From NCBI GenBank assembly GCA_035525905.1, contig DATLDK010000117.1, positions 1 to 18,693 of the forward strand: a stretch of DNA of 18,693 nucleotides, written 5' to 3'. Below, piece by piece: positions 12,696 to 18,693 of the stretch. The notes under the pieces were generated by a model that was not told where the DNA came from, made no database searches, and saw only the letters and a program-made list of their open reading frames with translations. Source of the DNA: Gaiellasilicea sp035525905. Lineage in GTDB: Bacteria > Actinomycetota > Thermoleophilia > Gaiellales > Gaiellaceae. Both the position numbers and the translations under genes were made by a program. Positions within the stretch are counted from its first letter, which is position 1. Every line of letters begins with the position of its first letter.

Positions 12696-13973
12696 ATGGC
12701 CGCTACAGAAACCGGAGCCGACGCTGCCCGTGAGCTCGACGAGCTCTACCGCGAGCACTCGGCCGAGGTCTACCGCTATGCATATGCCGTCCTCGGGGAC
12801 AGCGCGGACGCAGAGGACATCACCCAGACGACCTTCGTGAACGCCTTGCGCGCGCTGGAGCGTGGCGAGCACCCCCGGAAGCCGACGAACTGGCTGATCA
12901 CGATCGCGCACAACCTGATGCGGCAGCGCTTCCGGCAGCAAGCGACTCGACCTCGCGAGGTCGAGCTGGACCGCGACCTCCCCGCGACCGAGGCGGGCGA
13001 CGAGGGCCCAGCGATCGAAGACCTCGTGCGCGCACTGCAGCGCATCCCGCCTCCACAGCGTGAAGCGCTCGTCCTCCGCGAGATGGAGGGCCGCTCGTAC
13101 AAGGAGATCAGCGACATCCTCGGGGTCTCGCAGGCTGCGCTCGAGGCGAGGATCTTCCGCGCGCGACGCTCTCTCGCGGAGGAGCTCGAGAACCTGGACA
13201 CCTGCGACCGCGCCGAGCTTGCCCTGTCCCGGCGCGCCGACGGACGGCTGAGCCGCAAGGATCGAAAGCGGTTGGTCGCTCACCTGGAAAGTTGTCCGAG
13301 CTGCGCCCGCGTCGTCGTGCTCGGGATGAGGCGGCGCCGGGCCTTCAAGGTTCTCGCGCTCGTGCCGCTGCCGCTCTCGCTGACGCTGTTCAAGGGGGCG
13401 CCGAGCGCATCCGCGGCGGCAACCGGGGCGGCGGCCACGGGCGCGGCGGGCACCGCTGCGGCCGTGGGTGCGTCAGGGGTGACGACGAAGCTCGCAATCG
13501 CGCTCGCCGCGGTCGCCGTGACGGGCGGCGCCGGCTATGAAGGCGTCAAGGCAGTACGAGATCCCGCTACGCCGACGCCTACCCCCGCGGCGAAGACCGT
13601 CCCTGCCGCAGTCGTCCCCGCCGCCATCGTTCCGCTCTCCCGGCCGCCGGCTTCGCTCCCGACTCATCCGAGTCTCGTGAAGCCCAAGGCGAAGCCGAAG
13701 GTGAAGGCGAAGGCGAGACTGAAAGCCGCCGGCGCGAAGCCGACCCGACCGAAGGCGTCGCTACGGGGCCGCAGCGCGGCCGCGCCCGGCCACGTGAAGG
13801 CGCTCCCGAAAGCGAAGAAAGCTCGGGTTCCTGTGACCGGCCCTGCGCGCGGCAGGGGCCCGACAGCGCGGGGGAGCGTGCGTTCCGGCCGCGACCCCAA
13901 GCCGGTGGCCGGCACCCGCAAGGCGGGCAAGAACCGACAGGCTCGGCCGTCCGTGGGCCGCCCGCGCCACTAG
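12696..13973 (+). CDS. ECF sigma factor fused to a zinc-binding anti-sigma domain and membrane segments
   Basis: This is a 425-residue single-chain regulator. Sigma region 2 spans about 14-82 (LYREHSAEVYRYAYAVLGDSADAEDITQ, NWLITIAHNLMRQ) and region 4 about 107-160 (LPPPQREALVL-type core, YKEISDILGVSQAALEARIFRARRSL). A ZAS-type anti-sigma motif follows: Cys170, then His196-x3-Cys200-x2-Cys203. One or two hydrophobic helices (about 216-233 and 264-280) come next, then a Pro/Lys/Arg-rich tail of about 140 residues. Ordinary ECF sigmas are about 180-200 residues, with the anti-sigma encoded separately. Here the sigma should be held at the membrane by its own C terminus, and release might need proteolysis. 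ATG 12696 is chosen; GGGAG directly abuts it. Fused ECF groups are known in actinobacteria; the group assignment needs a profile search. Confidence 0.88.
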   Translation: MAATETGADAARELDELYREHSAEVYRYAYAVLGDSADAEDITQTTFVNALRALERGEHPRKPTNWLITIAHNLMRQRFRQQATRPREVELDRDLPATEAGDEGPAIEDLVRALQRIPPPQREALVLREMEGRSYKEISDILGVSQAALEARIFRARRSLAEELENLDTCDRAELALSRRADGRLSRKDRKRLVAHLESCPSCARVVVLGMRRRRAFKVLALVPLPLSLTLFKGAPSASAAATGAAATGAAGTAAAVGASGVTTKLAIALAAVAVTGGAGYEGVKAVRDPATPTPTPAAKTVPAAVVPAAIVPLSRPPASLPTHPSLVKPKAKPKVKAKARLKAAGAKPTRPKASLRGRSAAAPGHVKALPKAKKARVPVTGPARGRGPTARGSVRSGRDPKPVAGTRKAGKNRQARPSVGRPRH

Positions 13974-14000
13974 CGACGAGAGCGGAGAGCGTCGCGGGTT

Positions 14001-14026
14001 CCGCTCAGCGGCCGAGCGGCCCTTTT
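14001..14026 (+). terminator. Rho-independent terminator after the sigma fusion gene
   Basis: CCGCTC (14001-14006) and GAGCGG (14014-14019) form a stem around a 7-base loop, followed by CCCTTTT. It starts 27 nt after the sigma stop and just before the carbonic anhydrase gene. Confidence 0.6.
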
Positions 14027-14040
14027 CCTACGATGCGGAC

Positions 14041-14541
14041 GTGTCCACGGATCCGACCTTCGCGGACGTCCTCGCCGCCAACGAGGCGTACGCCGCCGAC
14101 TTCCGGCTGGGCGGGCTCGAGGCGCGAGCGGCCAGAGGGCTGGCCGTCCTCACCTGCATCGACTCGCGCATCGAGCCGCTGACGATGCTCGGCCTCGGAT
14201 TCGGCGACGCGAAGATCCTCCGCAACGCCGGCGCACGCGTGACCGACGACGTCCTGCGGACACTCGTGCTCGCCACGTACCTGCTCGGCGTCGACCGCGT
14301 CATGGTCGTGGCCCACACCGAGTGCGCGATGGCCATGGGCGACGAGGAGGAGGTGCACGCGGCGGTCGAGGGGGCCGGCGGCCCGGACACGCGCAGCCTC
14401 GCGTTCCTCGTTACCGACAACCAGGAGCAGACGGTCCGGGCGGACGTTCAGCGGATTCGCTCGTGGCCCTACCTCAACCGGCTCCGCGTCGGCGGGTTCA
14501 TCTACGACGTCGGGACCGGCCACTTGACCCGGCTCTGCTGA
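14041..14541 (+). CDS. Beta-class carbonic anhydrase
   Basis: This 166-residue zinc enzyme should interconvert CO2 and bicarbonate. Zinc ligands are Cys39 in the CIDSR motif, His92 and Cys95 in AHTEC; the Asp41-Arg43 dyad is intact. The ILRNAGARVTDDVLRTLVLATYLLGVDRVMVVAHTEC stretch is the usual family core. It is shorter than plant-type enzymes (over 200 residues) but of normal size for small actinobacterial forms. GTG 14041 is the start, with only a weak upstream purine run. The GNAT gene follows after 3 nt. It should act in the cytosol in pH and carboxylation supply. Confidence 0.88.
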   Translation: MSTDPTFADVLAANEAYAADFRLGGLEARAARGLAVLTCIDSRIEPLTMLGLGFGDAKILRNAGARVTDDVLRTLVLATYLLGVDRVMVVAHTECAMAMGDEEEVHAAVEGAGGPDTRSLAFLVTDNQEQTVRADVQRIRSWPYLNRLRVGGFIYDVGTGHLTRLC

Positions 14542-14544
14542 GGG

Positions 14545-15021
14545 TTGGAGCTCCGTGCGGAGCCGTACGGAAGCGCTCTCGTGCGGCCGCTGACGGACGC
14601 GCTCGCCGACGAGCTGCTCGAGCGCTACGGCGAGGTCGGCCCCGGCGGCGAGCCGAATCCTCAGGTGTTCGCGCCGCCGGACGGGCACTTCGTCGTCGCG
14701 CTCGAGGACGAGCGGGCCGTCGCGTGCGGCGGGCTCGTCCGCTACGACGACCGCGAAGGCGAGATCCGGCGCATGTACGTCGCCCCCTCGGCTCGCGGGA
14801 GCGGACTCGGCCGCAAAGTGCTCGCGGCCCTCGAAGACGCGGCGCGCCTGCGCGGCTACGAGTGGCTCCGGCTCGAGACGGGCGATCACCAGCCCGAGGC
14901 GCTGGGCCTGTACGCGAGTGCGGGCTTCGAGCCCATGCCGAGCTACGGGCCGTACGTGAACGACCCGCACAGCATCTGCCTCCAGAAGCGAATCGCACCC
15001 GGCGGCGTACCCGTAGAGTGA
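14545..15021 (+). CDS. GNAT-family N-acetyltransferase
   Basis: This 158-residue GNAT transfers acetyl from acetyl-CoA to an amine. Motif A is MYVAPSARGSGLGRKVLAALEDAA (about 77-100), with the R-G-x-G-x-G type pyrophosphate loop. The following LRLETGDHQPEALGLYASAGFEP is motif B, typical of small-molecule acetyltransferases. Start TTG 14545 is used because family-like sequence begins early, but an internal start is possible. It sits 3 nt after the carbonic anhydrase stop, and its TGA overlaps the next gene's GTG, so the three form an operon. Substrate unknown. Confidence 0.87.
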   Translation: MELRAEPYGSALVRPLTDALADELLERYGEVGPGGEPNPQVFAPPDGHFVVALEDERAVACGGLVRYDDREGEIRRMYVAPSARGSGLGRKVLAALEDAARLRGYEWLRLETGDHQPEALGLYASAGFEPMPSYGPYVNDPHSICLQKRIAPGGVPVE

Positions 15022-15374
15022 GTGAGCGTATGGACGAGCGCCAACACCGGATGGCCCAGAACGAAGCGCTGTTCCGCGAGGTGAACGAGCGAATCGAAAC
15101 AGCGGCGCACTCGCTCGGCCCGGACATTCCCTACGACTTCCTCTGCGAGTGCGCCAACGCCGACTGCACGTTTCGCCTCAGCCTGCCGCTCGCGATCTAC
15201 GAAGCCGTCCGCAGCGACCCGCGGCAGTTCGTCGTGCTGCCACTCCACTACACACCGCAAGTCGAGGAGCTCGTGCTCCAGGAGGAGACGCACTGGGTCG
15301 TGCTCAAGACCGGCGAGGCCGGCGACTATGTCGCGCGCCTCGACCCGCGCAGCCGCGAGGACCCCGGCGGCTAG
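15018..15374 (+). CDS. Conserved small protein with CxCx4C motif
   Basis: This 118-residue soluble protein has an N-terminal helix of charged residues (NEALFREVNERIETAA, 15-30). A cysteine knuckle, FLCECANADC (Cys43, Cys45, Cys50), follows, and then RLSLPLAIYEAVRSDPRQFVVLPLHYTPQVEELV. The end is VVLKTGEAGDYVARLDPR. I recognise this pattern (NE-FREVNE, CEC----C, YE-VR-DP-RF-V) as a widespread uncharacterised family in related actinobacteria, but no function is known to me. The cysteines could bind one metal with a fourth ligand from elsewhere. GTG 15018 overlaps the GNAT stop (GTGA); ATG 15030 is an alternative start. It converges with the transporter gene, stops overlapping. Confidence 0.8.
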   Translation: MSERMDERQHRMAQNEALFREVNERIETAAHSLGPDIPYDFLCECANADCTFRLSLPLAIYEAVRSDPRQFVVLPLHYTPQVEELVLQEETHWVVLKTGEAGDYVARLDPRSREDPGG

Positions 15375-15787
15375 GTGAGCAGGATCGCGCCGGCGACGAC
15401 GAGCGCGGCGCCGAGCGCGGCCTTGGCGGTGAACGCGTCGCCGAGGAAGAGCACCGCGAGGATGAAGACGATCACGACGCTGAGCCGGTCGAGCGCCGCG
15501 ACGCCGGTGGCGGGCCCTTCGCGCAGCGCGATGAAGTAGAAGAGCCACGAGGCTGCCCCGGCGGCGCCGGAGAGGACGATGAAGAGGAACGACCGGCGCG
15601 AGATGCTCCCGAGAGAGCCCGTCTTGCCCAAAGCGACGGCCGCCGTGACGAGGAAGGCGGCCATGATCACGGCACGCACCGCCGTCGCGAGCGTCGCGTC
15701 CACCTCACGAACTCCGACCTTGCCGAAGATCGCCACCAGGGCGGCGAAGACGGCGGCGAGGAGCGCGTAGCCGATCCAGAGAGGCAC
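15371..15787 (-). CDS. Small EamA/DMT-type membrane transporter
   Basis: This 138-residue, highly hydrophobic protein has about five membrane helices (4-22, 33-53, 66-87, 101-118, 121-138). Features of one EamA domain are present: YALLAAVFAALVAIFGKVG at the start, and ALDRLSVVIVFILAVLFLGDAFTAKAALGAALVVAGAILL at the end. Classical drug/metabolite transporters have two such domains, so this half-size form probably works as a dimer, as SMR-like and COG2510-type proteins do. The start is GTG 15787. Its stop overlaps the stop of the CxCx4C gene. Substrate is unknown. Confidence 0.85.
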   Translation of the reverse strand: MPLWIGYALLAAVFAALVAIFGKVGVREVDATLATAVRAVIMAAFLVTAAVALGKTGSLGSISRRSFLFIVLSGAAGAASWLFYFIALREGPATGVAALDRLSVVIVFILAVLFLGDAFTAKAALGAALVVAGAILLT

Positions 15788-15879
15788 AACCCGAGGCTAA
15801 CGGGTCACGCTCCTTGCCGGGCGAGAGAGTCCGCGAAAGCACACTCGTCCGGTCGAGCTATCCAGGCGCTGGTGCTCGT

Positions 15880-16908
15880 ATGATCGCGCTCGTGGATGCG
15901 CCCACTGCGGGATCGCTTCTCGAGCGCTCTGAGCTGGCGGGGCCAGGGTTGGCGGGCCTCGACCGGAAGGCGCTTTTCGAGGAGCTCGAGGAGCGCTACG
16001 ACGAGCTGCTGGCGGCCCTGCAATGGTTCCTCGAGGCCGGCCGCGTGGACGAGGCGATGCGCCTCGCGAGATCGCTCGCCCCCTTCTGGACTGCGACGCG
16101 GCGGCTCGCCGAAGCCTCCGAGTGGTTCGATCGAGTCCTCGCCGCACCCGGTGGCGAAGCCGGCAACCGCGGACTCGCGTGCCTCGAGGCGGGCTTTCTC
16201 TGGTTCTGGCAGGGCGATGACGAGAAGGCGTCCGCCCTCTTCGGCCAAGGTCTCGAGATCGGCCGCCACGCCGGAGATCCGACCGTCACGGCGTTGGCCC
16301 TGACGTGCTTCGCGCGAGTTGCGCTCAGGACGGACGTCGCGGAGGCACGGAGGCTCTGTCGCGAAGCACTCGCCGTGTCGGAGGGCACGGACGACCGGAG
16401 GGGGCGCTCGAACGCCGTCCACGTCCTCGGCGTCGCCGCGCAGATGGCCGGCGACCTGGTGGAGGCCCGCGAGCTCATGACCAAGCGAATCGAGCTGGCC
16501 CGAGAGCTGGGGAGCTTCGCGGGCGTCGCCTCGGAGTCCGGGAACCTGAGCATGGTCGAGCGCCAGCTCGGCAACCTCGATCGAGCTGAGGCGTTGGCGC
16601 GTGAAGCGTTGGACATCGCCCGCCAGCGGGAGGATGAGTGGCTCTTCCCGTACCTGATCAACGGGCTGGCGGCCGTGGCCGCCGAACGCGGCGAGCTGGA
16701 GCGCGCCGCGACGCTCATCGGAGGGGCCGAGGCGATGATGGAGGCTCAAGGCGCTGCCTGGCCGCCCGACGAACGGCCCCACTACGAGCAGACGCTCGCA
16801 AAGCTCTCGGAGGCGATGAGCCCGGACGACTTCGAACGCCTGCGCGGACGAGGGCGTTCATTCGCAGCCCGCGACGCGGTCGAATACGCATTCGCAGCGG
16901 ACCGCTGA
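15880..16908 (+). CDS. Stand-alone TPR protein resembling the C-terminal part of large LuxR/AfsR-type regulators
   Basis: This 342-residue all-helical protein is made of TPR-like repeats (about 30-290), for example EAGFLWFWQGDDEKASALFGQGLEIGR, AVHVLGVAAQMAGDLVEARELMTKRIELAREL, and NLSMVERQLGNLDRAEALAREALDIAR. The end (AWPPDERPHYEQ...DFERLRGRGRSFAARDAVEYA) matches the usual C terminus of multi-domain ATPase-TPR transcriptional regulators. The ATPase and DNA-binding parts are absent; the open frame closes upstream of 15814. ATG 15880 is chosen, though GTG/ATG starts further upstream in frame exist. It is either a stand-alone adaptor or the surviving 3' part of a decayed regulator; intact frame and codon bias favour a working gene. 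Confidence 0.72.
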   Translation: MIALVDAPTAGSLLERSELAGPGLAGLDRKALFEELEERYDELLAALQWFLEAGRVDEAMRLARSLAPFWTATRRLAEASEWFDRVLAAPGGEAGNRGLACLEAGFLWFWQGDDEKASALFGQGLEIGRHAGDPTVTALALTCFARVALRTDVAEARRLCREALAVSEGTDDRRGRSNAVHVLGVAAQMAGDLVEARELMTKRIELARELGSFAGVASESGNLSMVERQLGNLDRAEALAREALDIARQREDEWLFPYLINGLAAVAAERGELERAATLIGGAEAMMEAQGAAWPPDERPHYEQTLAKLSEAMSPDDFERLRGRGRSFAARDAVEYAFAADR

Positions 16909-16910
16909 AG

Positions 16911-17198
16911 TCAACTGCGTAGGCGGCGCCACCGGCCGCCGCGCGGCGCTCGCACGACGACCAGGTCGGTCCGGAGCTCCCGCGGGATCGAGCGCAGCGA
17001 ACGGACGCCGAGCACCACCGGACCGTCGTGCTGCTCGATCTGCTCGCGCTTTCCCAACAGCCCGCCGGCCTCGTCGAGGAAGAGGACGCCCGAAGAGCCC
17101 TGCACCTCCCCGACGTACCTCGCAACGACGTCCACTGCGCCGATCACGGCGACGCGGGCGTCGCGGCGGGTGGCGAGCAGCTTCGCGAGCTCGTCCAT
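16911..17198 (-). CDS. Conserved hypothetical small protein
   Basis: This is a 95-residue soluble open frame. It alternates short hydrophobic strands with polar turns: ARVAVIGAVDVVARYVG, SGVLFLDEAGGLL, DGPVVLGVRSLRSIP, TDLVVVRAP. It ends with an Arg-rich tail (RGGRWRRLRS). The pattern looks like a small alpha/beta or barrel fold. ATG 17198 is chosen; an upstream in-frame extension is antisense to the GST gene. It is divergent from the GST-like gene and ends 2 nt from the stop of the TPR gene. I do not recognise a family. The coding character is decent, but the short length leaves some doubt. Confidence 0.55.
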   Translation of the reverse strand: MDELAKLLATRRDARVAVIGAVDVVARYVGEVQGSSGVLFLDEAGGLLGKREQIEQHDGPVVLGVRSLRSIPRELRTDLVVVRAPRGGRWRRLRS

Positions 17199-17240
17199 GA
17201 TCCGATCGTACGCCGCCGCCGCGTGGGTAGAGTCGCTGCG

Positions 17241-17900
17241 ATGCGGCTGCACTACCTCCCGGGCAGCGCCGCGATGGCGCCACACGCTGCGCTCGCGGAG
17301 ATCGGCGTGCCGTACGAGCTCGTCCCCGTGGAGCGCGAGGCTGACGGCCGGTCGTCGGCCGAGTACCTCGCGCTCAATCCGTGGGGGAAGGTTCCGACGC
17401 TCGAGGACGGCGACTTCGTGCTGACGGAGTCGGCCGCCATCTGCCTCCACCTCGCCGAGCGTTTCCCCGACGCGCGTCTCGCGCCGCCGGTCGGGACACG
17501 CGAGCGCTCCGAGCTCTACCGCTGGCTGATTTGGCTCTCGAACACGGTGCAGACGGCGCAGTTGCGCTACTTCTATCCCGACCGCTACGGGACGGACGGC
17601 GTCAAGGAAGCGGCCGAAGCGGAGCTCTACCAGCACCACGCCCTGATCGAGGCCCACCTCGCCGGCCGCGAATGGCTCCTCGGGGACGAGCGCACCGTTG
17701 CCGATCTCTTCCTCTTCATGCTCACCCGCTGGGGCCGCTTCCTCGACCCGGCCGCGTGGGACCGCCCGTGCATCCGCGCGCACTGGCTGCGGACGCTCGC
17801 GCTTCCCGGCGTGACCCGGGCGATCCAGGAGCAGGGACTCGAGCTACCGGCGTTCGCTGACCCGGCGCTGCTCAGCGCCGATACGAAGCGCCGCTCGTGA
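17241..17900 (+). CDS. Glutathione S-transferase-like protein
   Basis: This 219-residue protein has a thioredoxin-like N-terminal domain: MRLHYLPGSAAMAPHAALAEIGVPYELV, cis-Pro52 in GKVPTLEDGD, and the glutathione gamma-glutamyl site ESAAICLHLAE (Glu64-Ser65). The helical C-terminal domain has the folding-motif Asp in GDERTVADLFLFMLTRWG. Ser9 is the usual catalytic position in such bacterial GSTs. Actinobacteria generally make mycothiol rather than glutathione, so the true thiol or function is open. ATG 17241 gives the canonical N terminus. The last 29 bp overlap the convergent VOC gene. Confidence 0.86.
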   Translation: MRLHYLPGSAAMAPHAALAEIGVPYELVPVEREADGRSSAEYLALNPWGKVPTLEDGDFVLTESAAICLHLAERFPDARLAPPVGTRERSELYRWLIWLSNTVQTAQLRYFYPDRYGTDGVKEAAEAELYQHHALIEAHLAGREWLLGDERTVADLFLFMLTRWGRFLDPAAWDRPCIRAHWLRTLALPGVTRAIQEQGLELPAFADPALLSADTKRRS

Positions 17901-18240
17901 CCCCGTAGACGTTGCCGTCCGGCGCCCGGAAGTGCAGCCAGCCCTGCTCGGGCGTCCCTTGTGGCGGGCCCAGTAGCTCGACGCCCGCCGCTGCAAGATC
18001 TTCGGCGGCCGCAAACACGTCCTCGACGAGGAACTCGGGCACCGGCCCGGTCGTGAAGTGCCCGTGGTCGTGCTCGTCCGGCCCGAAGACCTCGAACTGG
18101 CTCGAGTCAGGCAGCTTGCTCCACACGAACCCGGGGGCGGCGGCGACGAGCGGGATGCCGAGGACGTCGCGGAAGAAGGCAACTGTCTCGTCGAACCGGT
18201 CGGTCTTCACGCCTGCCCAGACGAGTCCCAGCACCCGCAT
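17872..18240 (-). CDS. VOC-superfamily protein (glyoxalase/bleomycin-resistance-like)
   Basis: This 122-residue protein has the paired beta-alpha-beta-beta-beta units of the vicinal oxygen chelate fold. It begins VLGLVWAGVKTDRFDETVAFFRDVLGIPL and ends GWLHFRAPDGNVYGVTS, the usual family landmarks. Possible metal ligands include Glu50 (FEVFGPDEH) and His103, but the normal first ligand near the N terminus is not evident, so catalysis is uncertain. ATG 18240 is the start. It overlaps the GST 3' end by 29 bp. Function could be lyase, dioxygenase-like or ligand sequestration; none can be chosen from sequence. Confidence 0.87.
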   Translation of the reverse strand: MRVLGLVWAGVKTDRFDETVAFFRDVLGIPLVAAAPGFVWSKLPDSSQFEVFGPDEHDHGHFTTGPVPEFLVEDVFAAAEDLAAAGVELLGPPQGTPEQGWLHFRAPDGNVYGVTSGASYRR

Positions 18241-18308
18241 GGGGGTGATGCTACTCCCGAGGCCGTGCGGGCTTGCCTCTGACGCTCACTTCTCGGGCTC
18301 GAGCTCGA

Positions 18309-18693
18309 TCAGGCAATCAACCACGTGTCGCCGCTACCGAGTAGCGCCTCGAGCTCGCCCTCGCCCTTCCCCTTCGCGACGCTGATCTGGTCGGCCATCA
18401 GCTCGTCGTAAACCGGACGCTCGACCGAGCGGAAGACGCCCATCGGAGTGGCGCCGATCACCTCCTGCGTCATCCGGGAGAGAGAGAACGCGTGGGCCGG
18501 CTCCTTCGCGTGCGCGTCGTGGATCAGCAGGCCCGGATCCGTCGCCGCGACGACCTCCGGGGAGCCGTCCGGCAGCAGCCGCAGACCCTTGTCGCCCCAG
18601 ACGATCGGCTCTCCGTGCCGCAAGTACAAGCGGTTTTCCTTCTCCTCCCGCACGAAGTCGAAGGCGCCGTCGTTGTAGATGTTGCAGTTCTGG
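18309..18693 (-). CDS. korB: 2-oxoacid:ferredoxin oxidoreductase beta subunit, C-terminal part (gene continues beyond the window)
   Basis: Only the last 127 residues are present; the 5' part lies to the right of the window. It starts within QNCNIYNDGAFDFVREEKEN, the landmark after the thiamine-diphosphate site in beta subunits of 2-oxoglutarate:ferredoxin oxidoreductase. It goes on through LRHGEPIVWG, LLIHDAHAKEPAHAFSLSRM and PMGVFRSVERPVYDELMADQ. With the alpha subunit (probably encoded upstream, to the right) it would oxidise 2-oxoglutarate to succinyl-CoA using ferredoxin. This is the common actinobacterial TCA-cycle variant. The KorB/Por choice rests on these motifs only. Confidence 0.85.
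   Translation of the reverse strand, partial: QNCNIYNDGAFDFVREEKENRLYLRHGEPIVWGDKGLRLLPDGSPEVVAATDPGLLIHDAHAKEPAHAFSLSRMTQEVIGATPMGVFRSVERPVYDELMADQISVAKGKGEGELEALLGSGDTWLIA

Noticed and set aside
13680..13960. Lys/Arg-rich 3' part of the sigma fusion as a frameshift artefact
   Set aside because: The frame stays open, codon use matches the rest of the gene, and a terminator follows the stop at the expected place.
14005..14970. 321-codon minus-strand open frame
   Set aside because: Opposite the carbonic anhydrase and GNAT genes, both of which have catalytic motifs.
15805..16782. 325-codon minus-strand open frame
   Set aside because: Shadow of the TPR gene; the plus-strand product has clear repeats and a family ending.
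1..18693. tRNA, rRNA, known riboswitch, insertion sequence, attachment site or origin
   Set aside because: No cloverleaf, conserved RNA core, transposase frame or terminal repeats were recognised by eye; a covariance-model scan would be needed to exclude small RNAs.

Overview
The window is very GC-rich and gene-dense. It has many GTG/TTG starts, repeated GTGA stop/start overlaps, and families typical of high-GC Actinomycetota: PASTA repeats, ECF sigma with a ZAS-type anti-sigma domain, Pho boxes of the GTTCACC type, and small secreted proteins with an FKNQGQCV-like motif. A soil actinobacterium, perhaps of the Thermoleophilia/Gaiellales kind, is my best guess. That is inference; there is no rRNA or other marker to prove it. 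I see no insertion sequence, phage gene, CRISPR array or tRNA, so this reads as ordinary chromosome. No stretch longer than about 300 bases lacks a gene.

Layout. (1) 1-1718: a soluble histidine kinase and a divergent OmpR/PhoB-type response regulator. They are separated by a three-unit, 11-bp direct repeat matching the actinobacterial PhoP (PHO) box. A second three-unit repeat at the left edge points at a gene beyond the window. (2) 1719-5660: a kinase-less membrane protein with five PASTA domains, a DhlA-type haloalkane dehalogenase, and a MarR-MFS efflux pair. (3) 5626-9166: a small membrane-anchored protein facing a three-gene operon (anchored exported protein, OmpR-type regulator, HAMP histidine kinase), followed by an RTX-repeat secreted protein. 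A rare T-rich motif, GGTTTTAC, occurs once before the operon and twice, 11 bp apart, before the RTX gene, which suggests one regulon. (4) 9173-11867: two paralogous small proteins of unknown function, each preceded by the same roughly 45-bp upstream element, flanking a formyltransferase-like / TolB-like propeller pair on the other strand. (5) 11908-14019: a secreted six-cysteine protein divergent from an ECF sigma factor fused to its own zinc-binding anti-sigma and transmembrane region. (6) 14041-18693: metabolic and accessory genes (beta-carbonic anhydrase, GNAT, a CxCxxxxC small protein, EamA-type transporter, stand-alone TPR protein, GST-like protein, VOC protein) and the 3' end of a 2-oxoacid:ferredoxin oxidoreductase beta subunit.

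How they work together. The window is dominated by signal transduction. It holds a probable phosphate-type two-component system with its own boxes, a second two-component system with a likely surface calcium-binding target, and a single-chain membrane-tethered sigma factor beside a likely secreted target. The most novel candidates are the paralogue pair with the conserved upstream element, the GGTTTTAC regulon and the sigma/anti-sigma fusion.
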